Shown here one piece after another: positions 1 through 7,361 of a stretch of DNA of 13,250 bases. The first letter of the stretch is position 1. Each line of letters begins with the position of its first letter. The notes beneath the pieces are model-generated. The model was not told where the DNA came from. It ran no database searches and worked only from the letters and a program-made list of their open reading frames with translations. This DNA is from Chthoniobacterales bacterium (GTDB taxonomy: Bacteria; Verrucomicrobiota; Verrucomicrobiia; Chthoniobacterales; JACTMZ01), in NCBI GenBank assembly GCA_017853515.1, contig JAFMJK010000039.1:1-13250 (forward strand), in the 5' to 3' direction. The position numbers and the translations under genes were made by a program.

Positions 1-1
1 G

Positions 2-3000
2 GCCATTCGGGGCAACAAGCTCTACACCGCGACTTGGTCACCCAAGGGTGGCGCCAACGACCACATGATCTTCATCACCGACCAGTTCGGCAATCCGGTC
101 AATGCCGGCCCGGCGACCGCGTCGGATTCGGCGTCGAACTATTCCACGTGGGCGAACGGGAACAACCAGGGATCCGGCTTCAATGCGTGGGAGATTGCGA
201 ACGCAGGTCCTTCTTCCGGCGTGTTCCTCGGCGATCCATCCGCCGCCGGCATCCAAGGCATGAGTTCGAAATCTTTCGGCCTCTACGCCAAGGGTGGATC
301 AACGTCCTCCGCCACGGCGATCCGTTCCTTCCCGGAGCTCAATGTCGGCGACTCCATCGCATTTCAGTGGGGCATCAACTGGGATGGCGGGAACGGCGCA
401 AACGGCAAAAAAGGATTCAACCTCTGGGCCGGCGCGACTTTCCTCATGAATACCGAGCATGCCGGAACCGCGGATATCGTCGTTGGCGGATCCAGTTCGG
501 GCATGGGTTACGGCACGCAAGTAATGAACTGGAGCATCACGCGCACCGCGGCCGACAAACTCCAAGTTCGTGCGACGCGGCGCGATGGCGGCGTCTTCAC
601 CCGCGAACTGACGGTGTCTTCGTCCGCCCCGACCCGCCTCGAATTCTATGCCACGAATCTGGCCGACGGTGACCAGCGGCAGCCGTATTTCAACGACTTG
701 CGCATCTACCGCAGCGGCGGTTCGAGCAAGGGCGGTCGCGTCTTCGGCAATTTCGACGGCGGTTCGGGCTCCAAGCCATGGATTTTCGCCACGCCAGGCG
801 CTGCAACCCAATACGGCTTCAAAGCCTCCGGCAAAAATTACATGGGCAATGCCGGGCAGGCTCTCGAGTCCGAGTTGGACCTGGTCGAGGCTTTCGGTTC
901 CGTGCCGAAGACCATCTTCGTCGCTGCCGTGGCTTACGGAGGCGGATTCGGCGGAACGATCCAGTCCCAAGCCCCGGCTAGCTTCGGCAATTCGGCCGAA
1001 GATCTGGAAATCCCCGAATACCAACCGCTCAACACCGCTTCGCTCCGCGACGAAGACCTCGATGGAAAATTCGACGTCGGCAACCCGCAAATGATCGTCT
1101 CGGTCAACGGCAACGAGACGGACGGCAACTACGGGCTGCGCCGCTTCTATCTCGACGAGGCGGCGGACGAGACCTCCGAACTCACCGTGAAGTTCAAGCC
1201 GAACGCCGAAGGCGTCGTCTCCAATGTCGAGGTCTTCACCAATTTGAATCGCCGTGACAAAGCTGTCCTCGAGGAAAATCCGGCCACGGTGACGCCTTCC
1301 TCCAACACCTACTTCCGCGCTTATCCGATGTCCGGCCCGGATGCCGACGGCTTCTATACCACTTCCATCCCTGTGGAACTCTGCGGCGCCTACCGCTTGC
1401 AGGTCCGTTACAAAATCGCGGGCGTCAACGGAAACGGCTACATCTATTACACCGATAACGGCCTGCGCCGCGATTGCGCCATCGTTGTCTCTCCGAAGAA
1501 GGCTCTTGAGCTCAATATGTATGAAGTCAATCCGCTGATCGTCGAGGCGAAGGACACTTCATTCGGCGGACGCAGCACCTTCATGGACTTGGTCGAAGGG
1601 GGAACGAACGGAACCAACCAGTTCGGCGGCCCCGATGCGCTGAATGAGGGACACTACTCCTCGATGGGCATCAACATGCTCTGGTTGCAACCGATTCATC
1701 CGATCGGCATCGAAGGCCGCGACATCAATCCGGAGACTCCGGGCCAGCCGTTCGACCCGGGCAGTCCTTATGCCGTTCGCGACTATTGGACGGTTGCCCC
1801 GATGCTCGGGCGCAGCAACACCGAGGCCAACGCTATGTCGGAATTCCAGACCTTCGTCCAACGCCTGGACGAGTGGGGTGTCGGCGTGATGATGGACGGC
1901 ACCTTCAACCACAGCTCGCCCGACGCCATCATGGGCCAAGGTGCGGTCGATCTCGGCATCACGGCAAGCGGCAACCAGCAGATCCGCAGTTACAACACCG
2001 GTTGGTACGCCAAGGAAGGCTTTCCGGCCACGCCGGCTGCGAACACCAACGAGATCGCCATCGCGCCGGACCGCAACGACTTCGGCAACTGGACCGACGT
2101 CCGCGAGTTTTTCTTCGGTGATTACGACGCGCTGGTGAAGGAAAAGGGGACGCAAAACCCGGATAAATCCTATCCCGACAACGCCTACAAACTCGCTTTC
2201 CTGCTCGAGCGCGACGAATTTGCCGGCCACACGGACGCCACGCGCCAAGTGTGGAACTACTTCGCCTACTACCCGATCTACTGGCTGGAGAAATCAGGCC
2301 ATAGTTCCTCGACGCCGAAGAACCAGTCCTATGTGGGTATCGATGGCTTGCGCTGCGACTTTGCCCAGGGTCTCCCCTCGCAATTCTGGGAGTATGCCAT
2401 CAACAAAACGCGCGCCCGCAAGTGGGACTTCATCTTCATGGCCGAGTCGCTCGACGGCGCCCGCGAGGTGGCCGGAAGCAAGCGCCATGGCGTCGGTTAC
2501 CGCTCGGCGCGCCATTTCGACGTGCTCAACGAGAACATCGTCTTTTACTGGCGCGATACGTTCTTCGGTTATCCGGCCAATGGCGGCGCCGGCACGGTCA
2601 AAAATCCGAAGACTTTCGACACTTGGAAGGCCTATGACGACCGCCGCAATGCGTTCGACAATGTCACGCTGCTCAACAACCTGACCAGTCACGACGAGGT
2701 CTTTCCGCACAACGATGTCTGGTCCATTGCCTACGGCTACGCGCAAGTCGGCGCCTTGGACGGCATCCCGATGCTCATGTATGGACAGGAAGCCGGCGCG
2801 CAGAACAGCAAGTCGGCCTACGGTGCGAGCGAGGCGAACTTCGGCACGATCAATCCCACCAACAACTTTGCCAAATACGAGGCCAACTTCGGCAAGAACA
2901 TCCCGAACTTCAAGGTCTACAACAACATGGCCAACATCTGGAGCAGTCGCACTGCCGACGAATGGAAACTCCAGACTTTCTACGGCCGCGTGAACAAAGC

Positions 3001-4321
3001 CCGTCTTGCCGCACCGGCGTTGCAAAGCCAGAACGTTTATTTCCTGAGCAAGAAACAGGTGGGTGGCGGCTACGACGACAATATGTTCGCCGTGGGCAAA
3101 GTGAAGAATCTGGGCCAAACCGCCGGAGCCGCGGGCAACAGCGTGGTCTTCGCCTTCGCCAACAACAACTACCGTGCCACGAACGCAGTGGCTGCACTCT
3201 TCGACCTCAACGCCAAAGTTCCGGGCACCGACCTCAACTACTTCGGCATCGACCGCGGCCGCACCTACAACGTGAAAGATTTGTTGGCCGACAACTCCAA
3301 TGCCTATGTCTGGGCGACCAACCGCACCGGCGCGGACCTCATCGACAATGGTCTTTATGTCGGTTTGCCCAACAACGCCGCGGGCACCGGAAGCTACCAG
3401 GCACAATACCTGCAGTTGGTCGACCGCTCCCCGACCACACTGAGCTTCGTGCCGCCGCAGTTTGCGACGTACAACACGACCGTGACCCTCAACGCCACGG
3501 CGTCGCCGAGCTCGCCAGTCACCTATTCACTGGTCAGCGGTGACACCAATAAAGTGGTGCTGATCGACAACCAACTGACGATCAACTCTGGCACCGGATC
3601 GGTCGTTGTGCGCGCCACGGTGGCCGGCAGTGCTGACCGCGAGGGCGCCACGTCCGACGCCACCATCACCTTCCAAAAAGCCACGCAGAGCATCACGTTC
3701 GACATCAGCCCGAGCAATTTCACCACGAGCAGTGCGCCGCTCACCATGAGCGGAGCAGCATCGTCCCTGTTGACGGTGAGCTACTCCTCCTCCCAGCCTT
3801 CGGTCGCTTCGGTCAGCGGCAGCATACTTAATTTCAACTCCAACGGCTCGGCCGTCATAACGGCCAGCCAGCCAGGCAACGACAATTTCGAGGCCGCGAC
3901 GCCTGTCACCGCGACAATCTTTGTCAGCCAAAGCTCGCAACCCTCGTTCGAGCAAACTTTCCCGGGCCAAAGTGCAACGAGCGACATCGACAGCGACGGA
4001 ATCCCGGCCCTGACCGAATACGGCATCGGCGGAACCTCCTCGGGCAACGACCAGGCGCTCATGCCTTATCTCGAGCCGGGTTCGCGCCTCTCGCTGACCG
4101 CCGTTGTCCGCACGAATGATCCACGTCTTTCGGCAGTGGCCCAGTCCTCGACCAATCTGGCGTCAGGCTGGTCCGGCACGCCGCTCACCGGCGAGCCGCA
4201 CACCAACCAAGCCGGTGTCACGGCGGGCTTCCAGCGCCGTATCTTCAGCATTGATGCCTCGTCGAATGCGCAGACCTTCCTGCGCCTGCGCTTCACCTTG
4301 CAGCCGACGAACAATCCGTAG
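2..4321 (+). CDS. Large extracellular GH13 alpha-amylase-family protein, 5' end cut off by window
   Basis: The reading frame is already open at base 2, so the true start is upstream; 1439 residues are visible before TAG at 4319-4321. It is a glycoside hydrolase family 13 enzyme acting on alpha-glucans. All four GH13 regions are present: region I DGTFNH (1895-1912), region II GLRCDFA with the nucleophile Asp at 2357-2359, region III MAES with the acid/base Glu at 2444-2446, and region IV SHDE with the stabilising Asp at 2693-2695. LMYGQEAG (about 2774-2797) is also typical of the family. The catalytic part runs from about 1504 to 3030. Upstream lie beta-rich modules (2 to about 700, then about 730-1500). 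Downstream come a beta domain, two tandem Ig-like modules (about 3427-3678 and 3679-3930), and a C-terminal module opening with DIDSDG (about 3986-4003). The size and accessory modules suggest secretion, but the signal peptide is outside the window. The exact substrate cannot be told from sequence; alpha-amylase or pullulanase-like activity are both possible. Confidence 0.9.
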   Translation, partial: AIRGNKLYTATWSPKGGANDHMIFITDQFGNPVNAGPATASDSASNYSTWANGNNQGSGFNAWEIANAGPSSGVFLGDPSAAGIQGMSSKSFGLYAKGGSTSSATAIRSFPELNVGDSIAFQWGINWDGGNGANGKKGFNLWAGATFLMNTEHAGTADIVVGGSSSGMGYGTQVMNWSITRTAADKLQVRATRRDGGVFTRELTVSSSAPTRLEFYATNLADGDQRQPYFNDLRIYRSGGSSKGGRVFGNFDGGSGSKPWIFATPGAATQYGFKASGKNYMGNAGQALESELDLVEAFGSVPKTIFVAAVAYGGGFGGTIQSQAPASFGNSAEDLEIPEYQPLNTASLRDEDLDGKFDVGNPQMIVSVNGNETDGNYGLRRFYLDEAADETSELTVKFKPNAEGVVSNVEVFTNLNRRDKAVLEENPATVTPSSNTYFRAYPMSGPDADGFYTTSIPVELCGAYRLQVRYKIAGVNGNGYIYYTDNGLRRDCAIVVSPKKALELNMYEVNPLIVEAKDTSFGGRSTFMDLVEGGTNGTNQFGGPDALNEGHYSSMGINMLWLQPIHPIGIEGRDINPETPGQPFDPGSPYAVRDYWTVAPMLGRSNTEANAMSEFQTFVQRLDEWGVGVMMDGTFNHSSPDAIMGQGAVDLGITASGNQQIRSYNTGWYAKEGFPATPAANTNEIAIAPDRNDFGNWTDVREFFFGDYDALVKEKGTQNPDKSYPDNAYKLAFLLERDEFAGHTDATRQVWNYFAYYPIYWLEKSGHSSSTPKNQSYVGIDGLRCDFAQGLPSQFWEYAINKTRARKWDFIFMAESLDGAREVAGSKRHGVGYRSARHFDVLNENIVFYWRDTFFGYPANGGAGTVKNPKTFDTWKAYDDRRNAFDNVTLLNNLTSHDEVFPHNDVWSIAYGYAQVGALDGIPMLMYGQEAGAQNSKSAYGASEANFGTINPTNNFAKYEANFGKNIPNFKVYNNMANIWSSRTADEWKLQTFYGRVNKARLAAPALQSQNVYFLSKKQVGGGYDDNMFAVGKVKNLGQTAGAAGNSVVFAFANNNYRATNAVAALFDLNAKVPGTDLNYFGIDRGRTYNVKDLLADNSNAYVWATNRTGADLIDNGLYVGLPNNAAGTGSYQAQYLQLVDRSPTTLSFVPPQFATYNTTVTLNATASPSSPVTYSLVSGDTNKVVLIDNQLTINSGTGSVVVRATVAGSADREGATSDATITFQKATQSITFDISPSNFTTSSAPLTMSGAASSLLTVSYSSSQPSVASVSGSILNFNSNGSAVITASQPGNDNFEAATPVTATIFVSQSSQPSFEQTFPGQSATSDIDSDGIPALTEYGIGGTSSGNDQALMPYLEPGSRLSLTAVVRTNDPRLSAVAQSSTNLASGWSGTPLTGEPHTNQAGVTAGFQRRIFSIDASSNAQTFLRLRFTLQPTNNP

Positions 4322-4326
4322 GAAGG
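4321..4326 (+). promoter_or_regulatory. Shine-Dalgarno-like site of the lipoprotein gene
   Basis: GGAAGG lies 7 bases before the GTG at 4334 and starts at the last base of the upstream stop codon. It supports GTG as the start. It is one of the few recognisable ribosome binding sites in the window. Confidence 0.55.
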
Positions 4327-4333
4327 CGGCGCG

Positions 4334-4951
4334 GTGAGACGTGCCGGCTTTGCCATCCTTGGCATCTATGCCCTGACCTTGTCAGGTTGCCATCGTCCCT
4401 CACCCGTGTTGCCGCCAGCGCCCGAGCCGACGCCTGCTCCCGTCGAGGTGAAAGTGCCCCCCAGCACGGAAGAGCAAGATGTGATGGCTGCACTGGCTAG
4501 GGAAGGTGCTCGGGCCGTGGGGGGATTGAGTGCGCAATCGGACGTCCATCATGGTGCAATGTGGTTCAAGGGCAATGTGCCGACGGAGCGCAGCACCGCT
4601 TACCTCTTGCTTGGCAAGCTGGGGGAGGGAGGAGCTTCGACTTTGCGTTTCGTCGTCCGCTACGAGGGGAAACAACCGGCCAACCTCGGCAGTTGCACGG
4701 TGGTCGTCGACGGAGACGAAGTTGGGTCCTTGTCACCCGTGCCCAATCGCGTCGATCAGCCTGCCGACGGCGTGCGCCAATTGGCCGACATGCATTTCGA
4801 CGATGTGCGCCCGATCATTTTTGCCATGATCAATGGTCAGTCTGCTGTCATCCGCACGGCCGATGGTAAAGAAATCCGTCTGGGGCGCGCCGAACTGGAC
4901 GAAATGCGCCGCGTGTTGTCGGCCTACCTCCATCTACAAGCAGCACCCTGA
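4334..4951 (+). CDS. Putative lipoprotein of unknown function
   Basis: The product is 205 residues from a GTG start. The N-terminus is a clear lipoprotein signal peptide: two arginines, a hydrophobic stretch, then the lipobox LSGC with the lipidated Cys at residue 19. A proline-rich linker (about residues 22-42) follows, as is usual for tethering a domain to a membrane. The remaining part, about residues 45-205, is soluble and mixed alpha/beta. I recognise no family in it and see no catalytic motif. The gene begins 12 bases after the GH13 gene stop, so the two are probably co-transcribed. A role next to the glucan-degrading enzyme at the cell surface is possible but is only inferred from position. 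The start is chosen because it gives a full signal peptide and has GGAAGG 7 bases upstream. Confidence 0.8.
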   Translation: MRRAGFAILGIYALTLSGCHRPSPVLPPAPEPTPAPVEVKVPPSTEEQDVMAALAREGARAVGGLSAQSDVHHGAMWFKGNVPTERSTAYLLLGKLGEGGASTLRFVVRYEGKQPANLGSCTVVVDGDEVGSLSPVPNRVDQPADGVRQLADMHFDDVRPIIFAMINGQSAVIRTADGKEIRLGRAELDEMRRVLSAYLHLQAAP

Positions 4952-4964
4952 GTCTGTCACGAGT

Positions 4965-5035
4965 TGTAGCGGCGGTCTGTGACCGCCGGACTGAAATTCG
5001 AGACAAGCTACCGACGCTCATAGAGCGCCGCTACA
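4965..5035. repeat. REP-like palindromic element A between convergent genes
   Basis: Ten-base ends TGTAGCGGCG (4965-4974) and CGCCGCTACA (5026-5035) are exact inverted repeats. Inside are two smaller perfect hairpins: an 8-bp stem 4970-4977/4981-4988 with loop TGT, and a 5-bp stem 5015-5019/5023-5027 with loop ATA. The arms of the inner hairpins overlap the outer arms, so the two folds exclude each other. The element fills the gap between the convergent lipoprotein and hemW genes and ends 2 bases from the hemW stop codon. It could act as a bidirectional terminator. The core TGTAGCGGCGGTC recurs inverted at 6221-6233. Confidence 0.75.
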
Positions 5036-5037
5036 GC

Positions 5038-6174
5038 TTAAATCAACTCCGCCGCGATCTCGTCCGCCAATAATCTTCCGCGGGCGGTCAGGCGCACGCG
5101 GGGGCCGTGATCTTCAAGCAGACCTTCCTCGCGCAGGGATGTGACGAGATCGCGGCGGCGCGCGAGGGTCGAAGGATCGATACCGGCGTTCATGCGCAGA
5201 CCGAAGGCGATCTTTTCCGCTTCGCGCGTTTCGGCGGGCAGAATCTCCTCGGTGGCAATCGGACGGATACCGGCTTGCATGGCGCGGACATAGGCGGCGG
5301 TGTCGGGGACATTTTGCCAACGGCGGTCTCCTGTTGTGGACCACGCGCTGGGGCCGAGCCCGAGGTAATCGGCGCCTTCCCAATAGGCGATATTGTGACG
5401 GCAGGCCCGGCCCGGTCGCGCGTAGTTGGAAATCTCGTATTGGGCATAGCCTGCTGCGGAGAGTAACTCGACGCCGCATTCGAAGAAGCCTGCGTCCTGT
5501 TCGGTGTTTTCCCGGAATTCGCCGCGCTGCAAGCGCTCGAAATACTCGGTGTCCTCCTCGTAGGTCAGGCAATACGCGGAGATATGGTCGGGTTGCAGTG
5601 CGATGGTTTGCTGCAGGCTGTCCTCCCACTGCGCAAGAGTTTGTCCGGGCACACCGTAGATCAAATCGAGGTTGAGATTGTCGTAACCGGCGGCGCGAAG
5701 GATGGAGAAAGACTTGCGCACCTGATCCGCGTCGTGCACCCGGCCGAGAACTTTGAGCAGTTCCGGATCCCACGATTGCACGCCCATGCTCACACGATTG
5801 ACGCCGAATGTGCGGAGCAGGTCCGCTTTGCGGGCGGTTACCGTTGCCGGGTTCATCTCAATGGTGAACTCGGATGTTCCGGAAAAATCGAGGGAGCGAC
5901 GCATGCCATGGAAAAGCCGCTCGAGTTGCGAGACGGAAAGCGCGGTGGGAGTGCCGCCGCCAATGAAGACGGTCTCCGGCGCACAATTGCCTCCGAATAA
6001 TTCCGCTTCGCGGATGACAGCATCGACCAGCGGGTCCGCTTTCCCCGGACCCGCGATGTCCTTGTAGAAGCTGCAATACGGGCAGATCTGCAGGCAGAAG
6101 GGAATGTGGATGTAGAGGTGGCGCGCGGAGCGCGCCAACGAGTGTTCGGTTTTCAGTGATTCAGTTTTCAGCAA
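5038..6174 (-). CDS. hemW: HemW-type radical SAM protein (heme chaperone, HemN-like)
   Basis: The product is 378 residues. The radical SAM cluster motif is CLQICPYC (Cys27, Cys31, Cys34). It is followed by Ser-Phe rather than the extra Cys of true coproporphyrinogen dehydrogenase HemN, which places it with HemW. GGGTPTAL, RVSMGVQS and the HNIAYW motif, which is characteristic of HemW and linked to heme binding, are all present. HemW proteins are proposed to insert heme into respiratory enzymes in the cytoplasm; they were long mis-annotated as oxygen-independent coproporphyrinogen III oxidase. The start is uncertain. The listed start is a TTG at 6172-6174, and the first 11 residues (LKTES then LKTEH) are encoded by a repeated sequence belonging to the adjacent repeat region. 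Another in-frame TTG at 6136-6138 would remove these residues and still leave the radical SAM core complete. No clear ribosome binding site is seen for either. Confidence 0.93.
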   Translation of the reverse strand: MLKTESLKTEHSLARSARHLYIHIPFCLQICPYCSFYKDIAGPGKADPLVDAVIREAELFGGNCAPETVFIGGGTPTALSVSQLERLFHGMRRSLDFSGTSEFTIEMNPATVTARKADLLRTFGVNRVSMGVQSWDPELLKVLGRVHDADQVRKSFSILRAAGYDNLNLDLIYGVPGQTLAQWEDSLQQTIALQPDHISAYCLTYEEDTEYFERLQRGEFRENTEQDAGFFECGVELLSAAGYAQYEISNYARPGRACRHNIAYWEGADYLGLGPSAWSTTGDRRWQNVPDTAAYVRAMQAGIRPIATEEILPAETREAEKIAFGLRMNAGIDPSTLARRRDLVTSLREEGLLEDHGPRVRLTARGRLLADEIAAELI

Positions 6175-6259
6175 AGCATCCGGCGGTCGTTGGCTTCGCC
6201 TGTCTCGCCAAGCCTCGGCTGACCGCCGCTACAGACTGAACACCGAAAACCGAAAACTG
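6143..6259. repeat. REP-like element B with flanking GAAAAC-type repeats
   Basis: The central hairpin pairs CGGCGGTC (6181-6188) with GACCGCCG (6221-6228), enclosing a 32-base loop that has its own small stem (6190-6194/6207-6211). GACCGCCGCTACA at 6221-6233 is the exact inverse of the core of element A at 4965-4977. Outside the hairpin lie degenerate short repeats related to CTGAAAAC: left 6143-6171, right 6236-6259. TTCGGTTTTC (6145-6154) and GAAAACCGAA (6245-6254) are inverted copies of each other. The left part overlaps the annotated 5' end of hemW. The outer limits are approximate. Confidence 0.65.
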
Positions 6260-6265
6260 CCAACT

Positions 6266-6282
6266 CCGCGCCTCAGGCGCGG
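6266..6282 (-). terminator. Hairpin at the aroB stop codon, possible terminator
   Basis: A perfect 7-bp GC stem (6266-6272 with 6276-6282) has a three-base loop that is exactly the aroB stop codon, TGA on the minus strand. Downstream on the minus strand the sequence becomes T-richer (GTTTTCGGTTTTC), but there is no unbroken T run. It could be an intrinsic terminator for the ppgK-aroB transcript, or simply a stop-codon hairpin. Confidence 0.45.
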
Positions 6283-7361
6283 ATTGCTTCGATTGCGGAA
6301 CGCAAGTCCGATTCGGTGACATCATCGGAGACAACGGCCGCGCCGAGGCGAGGAACGACAACGAAGCGGATTTTTCCCGAGCTGAATTTTTTGTCCTTGG
6401 CGGCAGCGGCAAGCAAAGCGTCCGTGCCGAGATGGGCGGGCAGTGCGAGGGGCAGACCGAAAGCGGAGAGCTTTGCGCGCACGCGATCCGCCTCCTCTCT
6501 GGAAAGATGGTTTTGGCGCTCCGAAATGACCAGCGCGGCGGCCAGACCAAGACTGATCGCTTCGCCGTGCAGCAGTTCTCCGTAGCCGGCCACATTTTCG
6601 ATGGCGTGGCCGATGGTGTGTCCGAAATTGAGCAGGGCACGCACGTCGCTCTTTTCTTTTTCATCCTCGGCCACGATGGCGGCTTTGATCGCGATATTGC
6701 GCGCGATGAGCGGGGCGAGCGATTCGCGCGGGGCGGAGGGATCGAGGTCCGCGAGCATTTCCGCATCGCGGATGGCGGCGTGCTTGATCACTTCGGCGAA
6801 CCCCTCGCGGTATTCGCGGTCGGGCAGGGTGGCCAGCGTGTCGGTGTCGGCCAGGACGAGGCATGGCTGGTGGAACGCGCCGACCAGGTTTTTGCCGGCC
6901 TTGGCATTCACCCCGGTTTTTCCGCCGATCGAGCTGTCCACCTGCGCGACGATGGTGGTGGGGATCTGGACGAAAGGAATGCCCCGCTGGTAGATGGCGG
7001 CAACGAATCCTGCCAAATCTCCGATCACGCCTCCCCCCAAAGCGACGACGAAGGAACTGCGGTCGAGCCCCGCGTCCAACATGCCATCGATCAGATCCTC
7101 AGCCGCCGCCAGGCTTTTCGATTTTTCTCCGGCCGGCACGGTGAGCCGCACGGCATCGAATCCCGCGGCGCGGAGCGAATCGAGCACGGTCTGCGCGTGA
7201 AGTTTGCCCACGTTGTCGTCCGTAATGACGGCGCATTTGCCGCGCAACCCGGCTTCCATGCAGAGCGTTCCGGCCTTGGCGAGCAAGCCGCGACCGACCA
7301 GCACGCGGCAGGCTGCGCCCGGAATGTGCACCGGCACCTCGATGGCGGGTGCGGCATTCAC
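6273..7361 (-). CDS. aroB: 3-dehydroquinate synthase
   Basis: The product is 362 residues, normal for AroB. It converts DAHP to 3-dehydroquinate, the second step of the shikimate pathway, using NAD and a divalent metal in the cytoplasm. The NAD-binding glycine motif GGGVIGD is at residues 109-115. The signature PTTIVAQVDSSIGGKTG is at about 134-150, followed by KNLVGAFHQP at about 157-166. The metal ligands are Glu190 (EGFAEVIKHA), His248 (FGHTIGH) and His265 (LLHGEA). The start is a GTG at 7359-7361 overlapping the ppgK stop by four bases (GTGA), which indicates translational coupling. The reading frame stays open a long way upstream inside ppgK, but that part is the shadow of ppgK. GGGAGAG about 11 bases before the GTG is a weak ribosome binding site. 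The stop codon sits in the loop of a hairpin. Confidence 0.96.
   Translation of the reverse strand: MNAAPAIEVPVHIPGAACRVLVGRGLLAKAGTLCMEAGLRGKCAVITDDNVGKLHAQTVLDSLRAAGFDAVRLTVPAGEKSKSLAAAEDLIDGMLDAGLDRSSFVVALGGGVIGDLAGFVAAIYQRGIPFVQIPTTIVAQVDSSIGGKTGVNAKAGKNLVGAFHQPCLVLADTDTLATLPDREYREGFAEVIKHAAIRDAEMLADLDPSAPRESLAPLIARNIAIKAAIVAEDEKEKSDVRALLNFGHTIGHAIENVAGYGELLHGEAISLGLAAALVISERQNHLSREEADRVRAKLSAFGLPLALPAHLGTDALLAAAAKDKKFSSGKIRFVVVPRLGAAVVSDDVTESDLRSAIEAIRA

Noticed and set aside
2294..3406. 370-codon open frame on the minus strand inside the GH13 gene
   Set aside because: The GH13 catalytic motifs on the plus strand cover it; the translation has no recognisable domain.
3427..3930. Tandem DNA repeat in the GH13 gene
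   Set aside because: The two Ig-like modules resemble each other as protein domains but not closely at the DNA level, so this is an old domain duplication rather than a nucleotide repeat.
4965..6259. CRISPR-like or transposon reading of the repeats around hemW
   Set aside because: There are only two copies, in opposite orientation, with no regular spacers, no transposase gene and no visible target-site duplication.
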